From contig DATDRM010000103.1 of assembly GCA_035291705.1 (NCBI GenBank), positions 1-8,816 on the forward strand: a stretch of DNA of 8,816 nucleotides, read 5' to 3'. Below the pieces are notes generated by a model. It was not told the origin of the DNA. It made no database searches and was given only the letters and a program-made list of their open reading frames with translations. Every line of letters begins with the position of its first letter. Position 1 is the stretch's first letter. The position numbers and the translations under genes are program-made. Origin of the DNA: DATDRM01 sp035291705. GTDB taxonomy: Bacteria; Chloroflexota; Anaerolineae; Anaerolineales; UBA4823. Shown in pieces: positions 6,527 through 8,816 of the stretch.

Positions 6527-7363
6527 ATGTTGAGCAAATTCAATCAGAAATTGTCTGCGGTTCTAATATTTCTAGTCTTATTGGTGCTTTCGATTTCTAA
6601 TCTTTACCCACTTTTTTATATGTTTATGAACTCCATCAAATCCAGGACGGATTACTTTATCAATCCGTTCAGCGTATGGGATTTAAAACTGACATGGGAC
6701 AATTACCTGACCATGATCAGTCAATTTAAGATACTTAATCTATTCAAAAATTCGTTCATAATTTCCTTCTTTACGATCATTCTCCTGCTGAGTATTGGAG
6801 TAGTCGCCAGCTATGCATTCTCAAAGTTAAACTTCAAGGGGAAAAATATCCTCTATTTATTGGTTATTTCGACCATGTTCATCCCGGTCCAGGCGACAAT
6901 CATCCCGCTGTACGTGTTTTTTTCTAGACTTCACCTGGTAAATACCTATTGGTCTGTCGTCTTTATTTATGTAGGCATGTTTATACCGGAAGTTATTCTG
7001 TTGATGACATCTGGATTCCGTGGCATCCCAGATGAGTTGATCGAAGCGGCTAAATTGGATGGCGCAGGCTATTTCAATATCTTGCGCTACGTGATCGTTC
7101 CGATGGGAAGGCCTGCAATCATCCTTTGCGTTATTTTTTATTATATTGTTACCTGGAATGACCTTTTTACCCCGATGATCCTGTTACAGAGCATGGACAG
7201 GCGTACGGTAATGGTGGCTCTTGCCGCACTCTTATCCCGTTACTCGGGCGATCCCACCTTTCAATTCGCCGGTCTCGTTTTAGCTTCAATTCCTGCCATT
7301 CTTGTTTATGCAATTTTCCAGCGTTACATTATCATGGGCATCAGCCTGGGATCAACCAAATAA
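6527..7363 (+). CDS. ABC sugar permease, MalG/UgpE type
   Basis: This 278-residue protein is the second channel subunit of the importer. It has the usual MalG-type length and order: an N-terminal membrane helix (LIFLVLLVLSISNLYPLFYM), then NSIKSRTDYF and a periplasmic-side segment typical of the family, and about six membrane helices. The EAA loop EAAKLDGAGYFNILRYVIVP begins at residue 173 and carries the conserved glycine that fits the ATPase. The start ATG 6527 lies 10 bases after the first permease stop, with a weak AGCAGG site 5 bases upstream, so translation may be coupled. The isomerase-like gene follows after 15 bases. The gene is rich in A and T, as hydrophobic codons would give, so this is not strong evidence of transfer. 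Confidence 0.94.
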   Translation: MLSKFNQKLSAVLIFLVLLVLSISNLYPLFYMFMNSIKSRTDYFINPFSVWDLKLTWDNYLTMISQFKILNLFKNSFIISFFTIILLLSIGVVASYAFSKLNFKGKNILYLLVISTMFIPVQATIIPLYVFFSRLHLVNTYWSVVFIYVGMFIPEVILLMTSGFRGIPDELIEAAKLDGAGYFNILRYVIVPMGRPAIILCVIFYYIVTWNDLFTPMILLQSMDRRTVMVALAALLSRYSGDPTFQFAGLVLASIPAILVYAIFQRYIIMGISLGSTK

Positions 7364-7378
7364 ATTCGAGAGGACAAC

Positions 7379-8794
7379 ATGGCTGAGAAAGAAAGGCACG
7401 TTCTGACTGCCAGTAGTGGGGGGAAGTTATTACAACTTCCCAAGATCAAGGCTGGTTTTGTTGGATTCGGTGAAGTGAACAGCCCCAGGGATTTGATCGA
7501 ACGAAAAGTCACCCGGGCTCGTGAAGCGCTTGAAGGGTTGGGATTAGAACTGGTGACCACCGAACCGGTTAGCGATGATCCGGCAGGTCAGGACGAAGGG
7601 CGCGCTTGTAACGATTTGGCCCTGCAGGATTTTGATCTATTAATCGTTTGCCTGGCTGGTTGGATCCCTTCACACACAGTGATCGATGTGATCAGCCCAT
7701 TCGCACACAAACCGATGGTGCTTTGGGGGCTAACCGGATATTACGAGAATGGAAGGTTAGTAACTACAGCCGATCAGGCGGGTACCACCGCCCTTCGAGA
7801 CCCAATGGAGGCTATGGGGTTCAAGTTCAAGTACATCTACGATACCCCCGATGATCCCTATGGCAGCGCCAGAAAAGTCGTGGCTTTTGCGGAGATTGCG
7901 CGAGCAGCCTCACTTCTTCGCCACTCCAGAGTCGGCATGATGGGCTATCGCGATATGCGCCTGTATGGCACTCTGGTGGATGGCGTTTCGTTACGGCGTG
8001 TAGTCGGCGCAGAAGTCGATGTGTTCGAAATGCTGGAAGTTGTGCAACGCATGGCGTTGAAGGATGACGTAGAGGTAAAGGCAGTAATTGACCGGCTCCT
8101 CTCAGAGTGGGAATTTGAAGGAGAAATTGACCTGGCTGCTTTTGATCAACCAATCCGAATGTACTTAGCAATAAAGGATTTGGTAAGGGAGCATGGTTAC
8201 AAAGGAATCTCCTTGATAGATGTAGATGGGGTTAAAAAACTGCTCAAGTTCCCGCCGGGTTTGGTCATGTCGCTGCTGGTGGATTGGGAAAACGTGGCAG
8301 CAGTCCCAGAGAACGACGCGTTAGGGGCGATCACTCAGCTCATTGTGCGATATCTGACTGGTCAAGTTGGGGCATACTTTGAATTCTACGAGTTCATGAA
8401 GGATCGTGTTCTGGTTGGTGTACCCGATTTTATCCCCAGCGCGGTAGCAGAAGGAAAGGTACGGGCGCGCCTGTCCCGTTTCGGTTTGCTCTCCGCTGGT
8501 GTACTCAACATATCCAAAGTTAAGACCGGTAGAGTCACTCTCTGCAGGTTGGCTAGCCGGGGTGACCGTTATAAAATGCACATTGTCACAGGTGAAGCTA
8601 TTCCCTCTCAACGCTGGGAAGAGGCCGGTTGGGAACAACCCGCGCCTCAATTACCAGGTTTGGAGGTGATCTTAGATGTTGCTGTTGAGGATTTCGCTCA
8701 GAAGGTGCTAGCTCAACATTATATTATTGCGTATGGCGATCACCGTAACCAGATCATAGATTTATGTCGGCTGTTAGGTATTGAAGTGATCTAA
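7379..8794 (+). CDS. L-fucose isomerase-like protein (COG2407 family)
   Basis: This complete 471-residue protein belongs to the L-fucose/L-arabinose isomerase superfamily, which interconverts aldoses and ketoses with a bound divalent metal. The N-terminal domains show KAGFVGFGE, a CLAGWIPSH segment and a VLWGLTGYYENGR region. Candidate metal ligands are E311 (in PEND), E335 or E338 (in FEFYEF), and H447 (in QHYIIAYGDHR). E311 to E335 spans 24 residues, matching the E337-D361 spacing of E. coli FucI. Where many relatives have a WHCGNAP-like motif, this protein reads GVPDFIP (347-353), so the usual histidine appears absent. GAGAGGA (7368-7374) precedes the ATG by 4 bases. It follows the permease by 15 bases in the same operon and would supply the ketose to the kinase. 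Its C-terminus is 55% identical to the fragment at the left edge. Whether it is an isomerase, and for which sugar, is unproven. Confidence 0.88.
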   Translation: MAEKERHVLTASSGGKLLQLPKIKAGFVGFGEVNSPRDLIERKVTRAREALEGLGLELVTTEPVSDDPAGQDEGRACNDLALQDFDLLIVCLAGWIPSHTVIDVISPFAHKPMVLWGLTGYYENGRLVTTADQAGTTALRDPMEAMGFKFKYIYDTPDDPYGSARKVVAFAEIARAASLLRHSRVGMMGYRDMRLYGTLVDGVSLRRVVGAEVDVFEMLEVVQRMALKDDVEVKAVIDRLLSEWEFEGEIDLAAFDQPIRMYLAIKDLVREHGYKGISLIDVDGVKKLLKFPPGLVMSLLVDWENVAAVPENDALGAITQLIVRYLTGQVGAYFEFYEFMKDRVLVGVPDFIPSAVAEGKVRARLSRFGLLSAGVLNISKVKTGRVTLCRLASRGDRYKMHIVTGEAIPSQRWEEAGWEQPAPQLPGLEVILDVAVEDFAQKVLAQHYIIAYGDHRNQIIDLCRLLGIEVI

Positions 8795-8816
8795 GTATAT
8801 TTATCCAATTTCAACA
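8795..8816. other. Right edge, nothing identified
   Basis: The 22 bases after the isomerase-like stop codon are AT-rich and show no gene, terminator or repeat. Whether the operon continues is not visible. Confidence 0.6.

Noticed and set aside
6527..7363. AT-rich permease gene as a sign of recent transfer
   Set aside because: Membrane proteins favour T-rich hydrophobic codons, and the gene fits tightly in the operon.
1..8816. CRISPR array, tRNA, rRNA, insertion sequence or phage gene
   Set aside because: No regular spaced repeats, cloverleaf-like segments, transposase frames or phage motifs were seen on either strand.

Overview
The window reads as a sugar uptake and catabolism locus, probably from a Chloroflexota (Anaerolineae-like) bacterium or a similar monoderm-type genome. 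This placement is an inference from three things: an ABC importer with a lipoprotein binding protein, COG2407-type isomerases next to an FGGY kinase and a DeoR regulator, and a GTAGGGGCGACG hairpin of a kind I associate with such genomes. No rRNA, tRNA, CRISPR array, transposase or phage gene is visible.

Layout. Positions 1-196 hold the C-terminal end of an L-fucose isomerase-like protein cut by the window edge. It converges, 8 bases away, on a minus-strand Gfo/Idh/MocA oxidoreductase (205-1197). A 283-base divergent regulatory region (1198-1480) carries two inverted repeats and a good sigma-70-type promoter pointing right. From there six plus-strand genes follow: a DeoR-family regulator (1481-2326), an FGGY (xylulokinase-like) kinase with a TTG start (2361-3887), a sugar-binding lipoprotein (4110-5432), two ABC sugar permeases of MalF and MalG type (about 5629-6516 and 6527-7363) and a complete 471-residue L-fucose isomerase-like protein (7379-8794). 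The remaining 22 bases show nothing.

How the genes may work together. The lipoprotein and two permeases would import a sugar. An isomerase would convert the aldose to a ketose, the kinase would phosphorylate the ketose, and the DeoR protein, whose family senses phosphorylated sugars, would control the operon. The oxidoreductase may offer an oxidative side route or act on a related sugar. No ATPase for the transporter and no aldolase are in the window, so an ATPase shared from elsewhere and lower-pathway genes outside the window are expected. The substrate cannot be decided from the sequence.

Points of most interest: (1) two isomerase-like paralogues bracket the locus, 55% identical (35 of 64, counted by hand) over the shared C-terminus; (2) a perfect 12-base inverted repeat with a nested hairpin sits between the binding protein and the first permease, beside a separate 12-base perfect palindrome, and the reading frame stays open across both so the permease start is easily misplaced; (3) the full-length isomerase-like protein appears to lack the histidine of the HCG motif I expect in its family.
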